Source of the DNA: Chryseobacterium nakagawai
Lineage (GTDB): Bacteria; Bacteroidota; Bacteroidia; Flavobacteriales; Weeksellaceae
Reading direction: 5' to 3'
NCBI RefSeq assembly: GCF_900637665.1
Contig: NZ_LR134386.1
Coordinates: 1,108,501-1,172,500, forward strand
Length of the DNA stretch: 64,000 bases
In this document: positions 26,222 to 35,419 of the stretch, piece after piece
How the letters are laid out: each line of letters begins with the position of its first letter
Numbering within the stretch: position 1 is the first letter of the stretch
Position numbers and translations under genes: made by a program
The notes under the pieces: generated by a model
What the model saw: only the letters and a program-made list of their open reading frames with translations
Databases searched by the model: none
Told to the model about the DNA's origin: nothing

Positions 26222-28894
26222 ATGTCAGAAAAACAGAGAGTTTCAGATATCTCATGGAAAAAATGGGGACCCTACGTAAGTAACCGTGAATGGGGACTTG
26301 TTCGTGAGGATTACAGTGAAAATGGAGATGCCTGGAATTATACTAATCATGACACGGCAGAGGCCAAGACCTACCGATGGGGTGAGGAAGGCATCTGTGG
26401 AATATGTGATGATCTTCAGAAGCTTGTATTTTCCGTTGGGTTCTGGAATAAAAAGGATAGAATGGTAAAGGAACGTTTTTTTGGTCTTACTAATGGGCAG
26501 GGAAATCATGGGGAAGACGTAAAGGAATATTTTTATTATCTGGATTCCACACCTACCCATTCTTATATGAAGATGTTGTATAAATATCCTCAAAATCCTT
26601 TTCCTTATGATGACTTGATTAAAACGAATGCCGAAAGAAGTAAAGAGGAGCCCGAATACGAATTAATCGATACCGGAATTCTTGAACATAATGAATACTT
26701 TGATATTTTTATTGAGTACGCTAAAGAAAGCCAGAGTGATATTCTTATTAGGGTAACGATTATTAATAAAGCTGAGAAAGATGCAGACCTTATCATTTTG
26801 CCTACAATCTGGTTCAGAAACACTTGGAACTGGGGATACAATGATTATAAACCTGAATTGTCTGCTGAAGAAGCGAATCACATCAAAATAAATCATGAGG
26901 ATCTTGAAGTAAAGAATTTATACGCAAGACAATCTTTAAAAGTATTGTTTTGTAATAATGAAACCAATAATAAAAGGCTTTATCAATCTTCCAATGAATC
27001 AAGATATTGTAAGGATGGAATTAATGATTTTGTTCTAACCGGAAACTCCCAAGCGGTTAATCCTAAAAATACAGGCACAAAAGCTTCATTTTTTCTTGAT
27101 GAATGTATTAAAGCTAAAGAATCCAGAGTATATGAATTCCGGCTTTCGGATAAGGAATTAAAAGATCCGTTCAGTGATTTTGAATCTATTTTTGAAGCAA
27201 GGCACAAAGAGTCAGATGAATTTTATGCTGAAGTTCAGAAAGGAATTCAATCAGAGGATGAGAAATTGGTACAAAGGCAGGCTTTTGCCGGTATGCTTTG
27301 GAACAAAATGTTTTACCACTACAATGTTGAAAAATGGCTGAAGGGTGATCCTGCAGAGATGCCCCCACCCAAATCCCGTGAAAGAATAAGGAATTATGAC
27401 TGGAAGCATCTTAATAATGAACATATTATTTCCATGCCGGATAAATGGGAATATCCTTGGTATGCTACCTGGGATCTGGCATTTCATACCATCAGTTTTT
27501 CATTGATTGATCCGGATTTCGCTAAGCATCAGCTGAAACTTTTTTTATTTGAATGGTATATGCACCCTAACGGACAGCTTCCGGCTTATGAATGGAACTT
27601 TAGTGATGTAAATCCTCCGGTACATGCATGGGCTGTTTTCAGGGTATTTAAGATCGATGAATATATAAGAGATAAGCCTGATCTTGAATTTTTAGAAAGT
27701 GCTTTCCAAAAATTATTGATGAACTTTACTTGGTGGGTAAATAAAAAAGACATCAATGGCAATAATATTTTTGAAGGTGGATTTTTAGGACTTGATAATA
27801 TTGGTGTTTTTGATAGAAATACTACTTTACCCAATGGAGAACAGTTGGAACAATCAGATGGAACAAGCTGGATGGCCATGTTCGCTTTAAATATGATGCG
27901 GATTGCGTTGGAATTAGCTCAATACAATAATGTATATGAAGAAATGGCAATGAAGTTTTTTGAACACTTCCTAGCCATTGCCAATTCACTGGACAATATG
28001 GGAGATGAGAACTTTAGCCTTTGGGATGAAGAAGATGAGTTTTTCTATGATGCTATTGCATCCAGTGACGGAACTCATATGTATTTACGGTTAAGAACCA
28101 TTGTAGGATTAATTCCCATGTTTGCCGTTGAGGTAATAGATGATGAGATGATTGAAAACCTTCCCAATTTCAAGAAAAGAATGAAATGGGTATTAGATAA
28201 TAAACCAGAGCTGGCTGCATTGGTTTCAAGATGGGAAGTGAAAGGTCAGGACTCCAAACACCTTTTATCTTTGTTGCGAGGACATCGGTTAAAAAGATTG
28301 CTTGCGAGAATGTTGAACCCTGACGAATTTCTAAGCGAATATGGGGTAAGAGCTCTTTCAAAAGAATATGAGAAAAACCCTTACACGCTGAATCTCAATG
28401 AAACTGATTATAGTGTAAAATATACTCCTGCAGAAAGCGACAGCGGATTGTTTGGAGGGAACAGCAACTGGCGAGGACCAATTTGGTTTCCAATCAATTT
28501 TTTGATTATTGATAGTCTACAGCGGTTTTTCTTCTATTACAGCCCTGATTTCTTAGTTGAATATCCTACTGGAAGTGGAAATTATTCGAGTTTGGATCAG
28601 ATAGCAGATTCATTAAATAAACGGTTAGCAAAGATTTTTTTAAAAGATAATGATGGAAAACGTCCCGTAAATGGTCAGTATGAAAGATTTCAAACCGATC
28701 CTGATTTTAAAGATTACATTTTATTTTACGAATATTTTCATGGTGATAACGGACGTGGAGTAGGAGCCTCTCATCAAACAGGCTGGACAGGTCTTATTGC
28801 AAAAATACTACAGCCAAGGTTTACTAAGAAAGAGATTGCTGAATCTGAAACGGAAATGCCGGAGGATATTGAAGAAAAAAATAAATTAGGTTGA
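26222..28894 (+). CDS. GH63-like glucosidase
   Basis: An 890-residue protein of the mannosyl-oligosaccharide glucosidase-like family (MGH1-like/GH63) without a signal peptide. The N-terminal beta domain starts with REWGLVREDYSENGDAWNY; the C-terminal (alpha/alpha)6 toroid carries YPWYATWDLAFH (about 417-428), NWRGPIWFPINF (about 753-764) and SHQTGWTGLIAK near the end. Bacterial members hydrolyse alpha-glucosides such as trehalose-type or glucosylglycerate-like compounds. It is paired with the SDR dehydrogenase upstream. The precise substrate cannot be read. Confidence 0.88.
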   Translation: MSEKQRVSDISWKKWGPYVSNREWGLVREDYSENGDAWNYTNHDTAEAKTYRWGEEGICGICDDLQKLVFSVGFWNKKDRMVKERFFGLTNGQGNHGEDVKEYFYYLDSTPTHSYMKMLYKYPQNPFPYDDLIKTNAERSKEEPEYELIDTGILEHNEYFDIFIEYAKESQSDILIRVTIINKAEKDADLIILPTIWFRNTWNWGYNDYKPELSAEEANHIKINHEDLEVKNLYARQSLKVLFCNNETNNKRLYQSSNESRYCKDGINDFVLTGNSQAVNPKNTGTKASFFLDECIKAKESRVYEFRLSDKELKDPFSDFESIFEARHKESDEFYAEVQKGIQSEDEKLVQRQAFAGMLWNKMFYHYNVEKWLKGDPAEMPPPKSRERIRNYDWKHLNNEHIISMPDKWEYPWYATWDLAFHTISFSLIDPDFAKHQLKLFLFEWYMHPNGQLPAYEWNFSDVNPPVHAWAVFRVFKIDEYIRDKPDLEFLESAFQKLLMNFTWWVNKKDINGNNIFEGGFLGLDNIGVFDRNTTLPNGEQLEQSDGTSWMAMFALNMMRIALELAQYNNVYEEMAMKFFEHFLAIANSLDNMGDENFSLWDEEDEFFYDAIASSDGTHMYLRLRTIVGLIPMFAVEVIDDEMIENLPNFKKRMKWVLDNKPELAALVSRWEVKGQDSKHLLSLLRGHRLKRLLARMLNPDEFLSEYGVRALSKEYEKNPYTLNLNETDYSVKYTPAESDSGLFGGNSNWRGPIWFPINFLIIDSLQRFFFYYSPDFLVEYPTGSGNYSSLDQIADSLNKRLAKIFLKDNDGKRPVNGQYERFQTDPDFKDYILFYEYFHGDNGRGVGASHQTGWTGLIAKILQPRFTKKEIAESETEMPEDIEEKNKLG

Positions 28895-29015
28895 GGAAGT
28901 TGAAATAGTGAAGAATATTCATATGGATGAGACTGTGAAAAGGAAAAATATGTAAATAGGTATACTGAATTTGCTTTTTACACTTTGCCAATCAACTTTC
29001 TTTGCCTTTTAAAAA

Positions 29016-29702
29016 CTATTCAAATATCTGCTGTATCACTTCCAATGATGCTGGGGTTTTAAAATCTGTGATATGATAATGGTAATATACCAAAAGGCTG
29101 TCCAGAAAATCTTTTCTTTGAGAAGAATGTATTTTTACACTATAAAGATTTTCAGCACAGAGAACGTTTTTCCAAATCATGGAAATTTCTTCATTGAATA
29201 ACTGATGGGCCGAAAGTGTAGAAAAAGTTCCTGTTTCCGGATCTAAAAAGTTTCCTTCTCCCATTAAGGGAGCAACTCCCTGTACTTTTAGGATAACAAG
29301 CAGAAATAACAAATGACACTGATAGTTTTGTTGTTCCAGTTCAGTAATAAACCTTTCAATACTGAAGAAAATATTAAGGTTTTTATTTTCAAGTTTTAGA
29401 ACCTGATTCAGGAAGTCTGAAATAAAGAATATGACAGTGCCTGCCTTGATATCAGCATAAGTATCATTAGCTTTTACCAGTTCAAATTTTGAGATGGTGG
29501 GTATTCCATTTCCTCTTACCGGGCTAATGGAGAAGTTTAGTTTATTCAAGGGTTGCAGGAAGGCTTTCTTTTTATTTTTTCTGGAATAAATTCCCTTCAG
29601 AAAATAAGACTGAAAACCATCCTCTTCTGTAAAACAATGCAATACAGCATCATTTTCCCCGTATTTGATGAATGAAAGTAAAAAACCGTTTTGTGTATTC
29701 AT
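29016..29702 (-). CDS. recO: DNA repair protein RecO
   Basis: A 228-residue RecF-pathway mediator that helps load RecA and anneals single strands. It has the N-terminal OB fold (NGFLLSFIKYGENDAVLHCFTE) and a helical C-terminal domain; the zinc-finger Cys of some RecO proteins are absent here, as is common in Bacteroidota. Its ATG overlaps the porZ stop by one base (TAATG), so it is translationally coupled as the last gene of a four-gene operon. Confidence 0.9.
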   Translation of the reverse strand: MNTQNGFLLSFIKYGENDAVLHCFTEEDGFQSYFLKGIYSRKNKKKAFLQPLNKLNFSISPVRGNGIPTISKFELVKANDTYADIKAGTVIFFISDFLNQVLKLENKNLNIFFSIERFITELEQQNYQCHLLFLLVILKVQGVAPLMGEGNFLDPETGTFSTLSAHQLFNEEISMIWKNVLCAENLYSVKIHSSQRKDFLDSLLVYYHYHITDFKTPASLEVIQQIFE

Positions 29703-31957
29703 TAATTGACTACGCCTATTTTGGCTGTCGCTTTATCAGAACCATCTTCATTGGTCATGAGTACAAAATAAATTCCTGATGCCACTCTGGCTCCACGCTG
29801 GTTATTAAGATCCCATTCATAATAACCTCCTCTTGCTACCGCAGAATGCACAACATTTCCTGCAGCATCAACGATTCTTATGTTGGTTTTCTCTGCTAAT
29901 CCTTTAATTGTAACTTTTCCTTTGAAATTAGAATATACAACAGGGTTAGGATAAACAACTACATCTCCAAAATTGGAAGTTACATCAGAGATATCCCCTT
30001 GATAGGTTACAATACCATTATAAGTCACGAAATAAACTTTCCCTGTTTTTTTATCTACTTTTATATCAGTAACGCTATTGGTAGGAAGAGGTGAATTTTC
30101 CATGGTAAAGCGTTTTATGATCTTTTGACCATCTGCAGAAAGGTAATATACCCCGCCTCCATCTACAGAAACCCACTTGTAATTTCCACCATCTACTTCT
30201 ATCTGAAGAATACTGGAATCTCTGAAAAGTTCTTCCCCAAGACCATTTTGTTCTATGATGATAGGATTAACCTTAGGCTCAGGAGTTTTTATTTCAGTAG
30301 CCGCATTAGATAAAACTCTCACTCCTTTATCTGTACTAATCCATACGTCACCGGATTTGTCGGCAGCTACAGATAATGTTCCTGAAGCAGTGGATGGAAA
30401 TCCGTTTTTTTCAACCAATATATAATCAGTATCATCAGAAAAATTGAGGGCATCTTTGTAATCATATACCCAAAAAGCATTTGATCTGGATAAAGGAACC
30501 CATAACATATTTTGATAAACGATAGGCTTTTGTACGGATGCACTTTTAAAATTAGATATTTTTAGATTGAAATCATCTTTAGACTTATCGTATACAGCTA
30601 CAGCAGGACCTCCATCATTAAATGAAAATACAGCGAAGATATTGTTTTGGGTATCAGTTGTAAGCCCTACCGCACGTCTTTGTGCAGGAGTGGCTTGTAC
30701 TGCATAGCGTTTTACAAAATCAAAATCTTTATTTGAGGCATTATATTTCATTTTATAAATTCCCTGAACATCTAGTGCATAGTTGGCAAAAAGGACTTCA
30801 TTATTATCAAGAGGACTAAGGATCGCATCCAATATATTGAGCGTTCCTGTAAAAGTTTTAAAGTAAGAAGGATAGATCCATTCTGTACCATTAAAATAGT
30901 AAAATCCAGGTTTTTTAGGGTTGTATACTGGTGTATTATATCTTTCTGCTCTTGCTCCGGTGGAAACCAATACCTGATTATTATCGTATAGATTTATTTT
31001 ATAGGCAAAATTAAATTCTGGTCCGGATGGTTTATAAGTATGATTACTTTCATCCTTTATTCCTGATAATACTGTTCCGCCAAATAATTTTCCTCCAGCC
31101 ATGATAGCGGTATTACATTGCTCTCCAAAATCTGTAGCATTAGAGTTGGTTCCATTAAGTCCAAACGTATATACTCTACTGTCTGTGACTACAATATTAT
31201 TTTCTGTTACCACAACATCCTGAATATTTCCAAGATTGATAGGTAACTGAATAGGAGCTCCATTATTATAGATGAATGCAGCGGTAGCAGAAGAAAATGC
31301 TAGCTCCGATTCTGAATCAATATGTTTGAAGGTACCGGGAACCTCTGTAACCCATGTAGAATATGCCGGAAAAGTATTATTTATTTCATGACTCTTCAAA
31401 CCTGTATTGGTTACAGAGTATACCTTATTTCCAAATATAGTAGCTTCATTACTTGCTTCAAACGATCCTCCGCTTAGAAAAAATACAGTATCCGCAAATT
31501 CTTTCTTTTTTAGGTTAAATATCGAAACTCCATACCCTACGGAAATGGTAGCTCTATCTCCTGTAATAGAGATGTGATTGATTTTTTTATTTCCGTTATA
31601 ACCTGTAGCGATAGGAATATCAACAATATATTTAACCTCATTAGGCGTTACTACATCTATTGCACCATTTTCATAACCAATAACTGCTGTTTTGCTTTTA
31701 GGATCATAATCGAAGGCTGTTATCCCTATATTATGGAGACCATTTGCTTTAGACAATTTCGTAATTTCTCCTGTTGATATTGTATAATAGAATATCCCAT
31801 TTTCCGTGGCAGCTACTATTTTCCCATTGTCTTCCTTCATGGCTAAGACATTATTATAGGAGAAGAGATCTGCCCATTTTTTAGATGAAATGACCTGAGC
31901 TTTTGTAAACTGCAGGGAGGCTAAAATACCAAGAGAAATTAGAGAGAGTTTTTTCAT
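29702..31957 (-). CDS. porZ: PorZ-like type IX secretion system beta-propeller protein
   Basis: A 751-residue protein with a signal peptide (residues 1-20), two N-terminal two-component-regulator-like beta-propellers (KWADLFSYNNVLAMKEDNGKIVAATENGIFYY and later repeats such as GDVWISTDKGVRVL) and a type IX C-terminal domain (VVYPNPV ... GIYFVLMTNEDG). PorZ is part of the attachment complex on the cell surface that links cargo to anionic lipopolysaccharide. Its place next to recO is a known flavobacterial arrangement. It follows the metallophosphatase gene with one base between. Confidence 0.9.
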   Translation of the reverse strand: MKKLSLISLGILASLQFTKAQVISSKKWADLFSYNNVLAMKEDNGKIVAATENGIFYYTISTGEITKLSKANGLHNIGITAFDYDPKSKTAVIGYENGAIDVVTPNEVKYIVDIPIATGYNGNKKINHISITGDRATISVGYGVSIFNLKKKEFADTVFFLSGGSFEASNEATIFGNKVYSVTNTGLKSHEINNTFPAYSTWVTEVPGTFKHIDSESELAFSSATAAFIYNNGAPIQLPINLGNIQDVVVTENNIVVTDSRVYTFGLNGTNSNATDFGEQCNTAIMAGGKLFGGTVLSGIKDESNHTYKPSGPEFNFAYKINLYDNNQVLVSTGARAERYNTPVYNPKKPGFYYFNGTEWIYPSYFKTFTGTLNILDAILSPLDNNEVLFANYALDVQGIYKMKYNASNKDFDFVKRYAVQATPAQRRAVGLTTDTQNNIFAVFSFNDGGPAVAVYDKSKDDFNLKISNFKSASVQKPIVYQNMLWVPLSRSNAFWVYDYKDALNFSDDTDYILVEKNGFPSTASGTLSVAADKSGDVWISTDKGVRVLSNAATEIKTPEPKVNPIIIEQNGLGEELFRDSSILQIEVDGGNYKWVSVDGGGVYYLSADGQKIIKRFTMENSPLPTNSVTDIKVDKKTGKVYFVTYNGIVTYQGDISDVTSNFGDVVVYPNPVVYSNFKGKVTIKGLAEKTNIRIVDAAGNVVHSAVARGGYYEWDLNNQRGARVASGIYFVLMTNEDGSDKATAKIGVVN

Positions 31958-31958
31958 A

Positions 31959-32909
31959 TTATGCTATTATGCTGCTATCTATTGCCTGGTTGTTCCAGGA
32001 AATATGCTGTATGTTTTTGTTTGAATCAAAATAAAAATCTATTCTACCTAAAAGAAGTCCTGCCCATCCTACCTGATTAACAAGTACGTTTTTGCCTTGT
32101 CTGTTGGTGAATGTTTGAGGTTCCGGTAAGAATGTATGAGTATGACCGCCTAGGATGATGTCAATATTTTCCGTATTGGCAGCTAAAATTTTATCACTTA
32201 CTTTAGTTGGTTCATCCCTATAATCATATCCTATGTGTGAAAGGCAAATGACAAGATCACATTTTTGGTCTTTTTTCAAAAAGTCTGAATAATGTTGAGC
32301 TACATCAATAGGGTTAGAATATACGGTTTCTGCATATTGCTTTTTACCAACAAGACCATCTAACTGAATTCCGACTCCAAAGATTCCGACTTTAATTCCA
32401 TTTTTGTTGAAAATCTTATAAGGAGTTGTCTTTCCGTCCAGAATCGTATTCTTAAAATCATAATTTGAACAGATAAAAGGGAACTTTGCGTTCGGAAGAA
32501 CCTTTAAAAATCCTTCAAGCCCGTTATCAAAATCATGATTTCCCATGGTAGAAGCATCATATTTCATCATGGACATTAGTTTGAATTCCAGTTCACCACC
32601 AAAAAAGTTAAAATAAGGGGTTCCCTGAAAAATATCTCCGGAATCAAGAAGAAGTACATTACTTTCCTGATTTCTGATTTGCTGAATTAAGCTGGCTCTT
32701 CTTGCAAAACCTCCCTGATTGGGATTCTTTGTGTAGCTTGCATCAAAAGGCTCTATTCTGCTATGCTGATCGTTAGTATGAAGAATGGTTAGTTTATTAG
32801 CGGGTTTTAAGTCAAGAATTTTTAATTCCTCCGCCATCATCATATTGGGAGCTAAAGCCATTGCCAAAGATCCACCACCTATTGCTTTTAAAAAACTTTT
32901 TCTATCCAT
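31959..32909 (-). CDS. Metallophosphatase, N-terminal half of a split 5'-nucleotidase
   Basis: A 316-residue calcineurin-like metallophosphoesterase with the UshA-type 5'-nucleotidase N-terminal domain only. An export segment (MDRKSFLKAIGGGSLAMALA) precedes the metal motifs HTNDQH (Asp47, His49), DSGDIFQGT, GNHDFDNG and GGHTHTF. The substrate-binding C-terminal domain is encoded by the gene just upstream, which overlaps by one base. The two products probably form one periplasmic nucleotidase. Confidence 0.9.
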   Translation of the reverse strand: MDRKSFLKAIGGGSLAMALAPNMMMAEELKILDLKPANKLTILHTNDQHSRIEPFDASYTKNPNQGGFARRASLIQQIRNQESNVLLLDSGDIFQGTPYFNFFGGELEFKLMSMMKYDASTMGNHDFDNGLEGFLKVLPNAKFPFICSNYDFKNTILDGKTTPYKIFNKNGIKVGIFGVGIQLDGLVGKKQYAETVYSNPIDVAQHYSDFLKKDQKCDLVICLSHIGYDYRDEPTKVSDKILAANTENIDIILGGHTHTFLPEPQTFTNRQGKNVLVNQVGWAGLLLGRIDFYFDSNKNIQHISWNNQAIDSSIIA

Positions 32910-33667
32910 TACTTTTTACCGATAAAATTTAAACGAACATCTGTAGGAGAAACAATTTCAGGATTTCTCTTGAAATAATCTATGTATAAATCCCTAAGCT
33001 TAACTCCTGTAGGGATAGACTCACCTTTTGAAAAGAATTTCATATTATCACCACCCAAAGCTAAATAGTCTGAAGTAGCAATAAAGTAGTCTTTGTTCGG
33101 ATCTATTTCTTTTCCATTAACTAATGATTTTATTAACTGTCCGTTTTTTGTTTCAATATATAAATGTGAGACCGGATTATTGACCTGTGTTTTTGCATAG
33201 TATTCAAATAGTCCAGGTAAATCTGCACCTTTCATTTTTACAATAATCAGTTCGTTTTCAAAAGGCATTACCTCAAAAAGATTTTTCAGCATAATGTCAC
33301 CTTTTCCAATTGTAGTACGAATTCCTCCAATATTGATTAATGCGGCATCTACATTTTGTTTAAGATGCGTCTTCGTCCATTCATCGCCTCCCTCAAGGGT
33401 ATAATCTGCTAAAAGATTTCCCAGATTGCTGTTATCTCCCTGCTTTGTAAGATCTGTATTGGTGTGTGAGATTTTTTGGTTCATCTCTTTATCCAATTTC
33501 TGCTTATAAGGTTCAATAAATTTTACAAACTCCTCATCATTCTTTAGCTCATTATTAATAGAAATATTCTTCTGGGTCTTTACATTCACTAGCTGCGGCG
33601 TAGAAACCGTTTTGCAAGCAGTAAGAGATGCCAGAGCAATTCCTAGTAACAAGAATTTATTTTTCAT
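32909..33667 (-). CDS. 5'-nucleotidase C-terminal domain lipoprotein
   Basis: A 252-residue protein with a lipoprotein signal (lipobox LTAC, Cys near residue 18), then the 5'-nucleotidase C-terminal domain: NLLADYT, INIGGIRTTI, LKNLFEVMPFENELIIVKMKG and TSDYLALGGDNMKFF. In UshA-like enzymes this domain binds the nucleotide base. Here it is separate from the catalytic domain next door. I start at the ATG at 33667, which gives a proper signal; an earlier frame to 33703 adds non-signal residues. It is the first gene of the minus-strand operon ending with recO. Confidence 0.9.
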   Translation of the reverse strand: MKNKFLLLGIALASLTACKTVSTPQLVNVKTQKNISINNELKNDEEFVKFIEPYKQKLDKEMNQKISHTNTDLTKQGDNSNLGNLLADYTLEGGDEWTKTHLKQNVDAALINIGGIRTTIGKGDIMLKNLFEVMPFENELIIVKMKGADLPGLFEYYAKTQVNNPVSHLYIETKNGQLIKSLVNGKEIDPNKDYFIATSDYLALGGDNMKFFSKGESIPTGVKLRDLYIDYFKRNPEIVSPTDVRLNFIGKK

Positions 33668-33773
33668 ATGCTGTAAATTATTTTTTATAAAGGTCATATG
33701 CAATCGCTGGTTATTTCGGTGTTTTTGTAAACAGTTTAAGATATAGCGATTTCATATTATCTTTTAGTATATG

Positions 33774-33781
33774 CAAATATA
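33774..33781 (-). promoter_or_regulatory. -7 element of the nucleotidase-porZ-recO operon
   Basis: On the minus strand TATATTTG matches TAnnTTTG, about 107 bases before the first start codon. No clear -33 TTTG accompanies it. Confidence 0.5.
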
Positions 33782-33835
33782 ACTATATGTATAATAAAAC
33801 ATTATTATTTATTATAAATTCTTATTGTAAATGAT

Positions 33836-33843
33836 TAAATTTG
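33836..33843 (+). promoter_or_regulatory. -7 element of dapA
   Basis: TAAATTTG matches TAnnTTTG 19 bases before the ATG of dapA. It lies 55 bases from the divergent minus-strand element, so the region is a compact two-way promoter. Confidence 0.6.
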
Positions 33844-33862
33844 GCAAAAATAATTCGAACAG

Positions 33863-34735
33863 ATGAGCATTTTAAAAGGAGTAGGTGTTGCGTTGGTAAC
33901 ACCCTTTAATGAAGATTTATCCGTTGACTTCGACAGTTTAACAAAACTTGTTGAATATAACATTGAGAACGGAACCAATTATTTGGTAGTATTGGGAACT
34001 ACGGCTGAGGCTGCAACGCTTTCTGATGAAGAGAAGAAACAGGTAATTGAGCATATCATTAAGGTGAATAATAAACGTCTTCCTTTGGTCTTAGGTATAG
34101 GCGGTAACAATACTCTTGAGGTCAAGAAACAGATTGAAGAAGCAGATCTTTCTGCATTTGAAGCCGTACTTTCTGTATCTCCATATTATAATAAACCTAA
34201 CCAGGAAGGTCTTTACCAACATTATAAAGCTTTAGCTGCTACCGGAAAGAATATTATTATTTATAATGTTCCTTCCAGAACTGGACAAAATGTTGATGCT
34301 GATACTACGATTCGTCTTGCAAAAGAGTTTTCGAATCTATTCATGATTAAAGAAGCAGCACCCAATATTTTACAGTATTTTGATATTCTTAGAAAGAAAC
34401 CTGAAGGGTTCTCTTTGGTTTCAGGAGATGATGAGTTCACGCTTCCTGTAACATTGGCAGGTGGAAATGGAGTAATTTCTGTTATCGGGCAGGGGTATCC
34501 AAAAGAATTCTCTACTATGGTGCAATTAGCCTTTGAAGGAAAGGTAAAAGAGGCTTATGAAATCCACAACAAGCTGGTTGACATTACCCGTCTTATCTTT
34601 GCAGAAGGTAACCCTTGCGGTATTAAGGTCGTATTAGCGGAAAAAGGAATTATCAAGAATTATCTTAGACTTCCTTTGGTTCAGGCATCTGAAGGACTTT
34701 ATGCTAAAATTAAAGCTGAAATGGCCAATATTTAA
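33863..34735 (+). CDS. dapA: 4-hydroxy-tetrahydrodipicolinate synthase
   Basis: A 290-residue enzyme of the lysine and diaminopimelate pathway, condensing pyruvate with aspartate semialdehyde. The TIM-barrel residues are in place: GTTAEAATL (about 45-53), Tyr109 region SPYYNKP, Tyr134 in YNVPSRTG, Arg139, and the Schiff-base Lys163 in MIKEAAPN. Length is typical. It has its own promoter and is separated from the GNAT gene by a terminator. Confidence 0.95.
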   Translation: MSILKGVGVALVTPFNEDLSVDFDSLTKLVEYNIENGTNYLVVLGTTAEAATLSDEEKKQVIEHIIKVNNKRLPLVLGIGGNNTLEVKKQIEEADLSAFEAVLSVSPYYNKPNQEGLYQHYKALAATGKNIIIYNVPSRTGQNVDADTTIRLAKEFSNLFMIKEAAPNILQYFDILRKKPEGFSLVSGDDEFTLPVTLAGGNGVISVIGQGYPKEFSTMVQLAFEGKVKEAYEIHNKLVDITRLIFAEGNPCGIKVVLAEKGIIKNYLRLPLVQASEGLYAKIKAEMANI

Positions 34736-34802
34736 GAGATGGAAATAGGAAGTGTTGAGATTTTATGAATTTCAATTGCTTAATAAAAATAACCATAAAT
34801 AC

Positions 34803-34837
34803 AAAAAAGTGAAAAGTTCAGTCTTTTCACTTTTTTT
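34803..34837 (+). terminator. Terminator of dapA
   Basis: The stem GTGAAAAG/CTTTTCAC with a 6-base loop is followed by seven T and preceded by A. Confidence 0.9.
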
Positions 34838-34855
34838 AATCATAATCCATAACGT

Positions 34856-35353
34856 ATGAAATTAATAAAAGCAACAGGAAAGGATATTCCTCTCATTCAG
34901 GATCTGGCAAGAAGATCATGGAAGAATGCCTATGCGGAGATCCTTTCAGAAGAACAAATGGAATATATGCTTTCTGAGATGTACTCGGAACAGGAAATTG
35001 AAAGTCAGCTGCAGAATTCCAATTATCATTATTACCTGATTGAAGATGAAACTAATGATTCTTACGAAGGGTTTATAGGATATGAACACAATTATGAAAA
35101 TAAAACTACAAAACTTCACCGCATTTATTTGGTTCCGGAAAGCAAAGGAAAAGGGTTTGGAAAATGCGCCCTTCAGTTTCTAAATGAGAAAGTTTCTGAG
35201 AACGGAAATAACAGGATTATCCTTAATGTCAATAAAAATAATGCAGCCAAAAATTTCTACGAATCCCAAGGCTACAAGGTTTATGGTGAAGGAATCTTTG
35301 ATATTGGTAATGGATTTGTAATGGATGACTACCTGATGGAGTACATAGTCTAA
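34856..35353 (+). CDS. GNAT family N-acetyltransferase
   Basis: A 165-residue acetyltransferase with the GNAT acetyl-CoA motif VPESKGKGFGKCAL (about residues 98-111) and NKNNAAKNFYESQGYKVYGEG (about 122-142). The N-terminal helix (KDIPLIQDLARRSWKNAYAE) is like that of ribosomal-protein- or small-molecule-acetylating members. Substrate unknown. It stands alone between two terminators. Confidence 0.9.
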   Translation: MKLIKATGKDIPLIQDLARRSWKNAYAEILSEEQMEYMLSEMYSEQEIESQLQNSNYHYYLIEDETNDSYEGFIGYEHNYENKTTKLHRIYLVPESKGKGFGKCALQFLNEKVSENGNNRIILNVNKNNAAKNFYESQGYKVYGEGIFDIGNGFVMDDYLMEYIV

Positions 35354-35373
35354 TTTATTAAGCTAATATAAGT

Positions 35374-35411
35374 ACACAAGGCTGGTTCAGACAAATCAGC
35401 CTTGTGTTTTA
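35374..35411 (+). terminator. Terminator after the GNAT gene
   Basis: An 11-bp perfect stem ACACAAGGCTG/CAGCCTTGTGT with a 12-base loop is followed by TTTT; it lies between convergent genes. Confidence 0.85.
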
Positions 35412-35419
35412 AAGGTTTA

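Noticed and set aside
27586..27879. Minus-strand frames inside the GH63-like gene
   Set aside because: They are shadow frames of a long, well-conserved gene on the plus strand.
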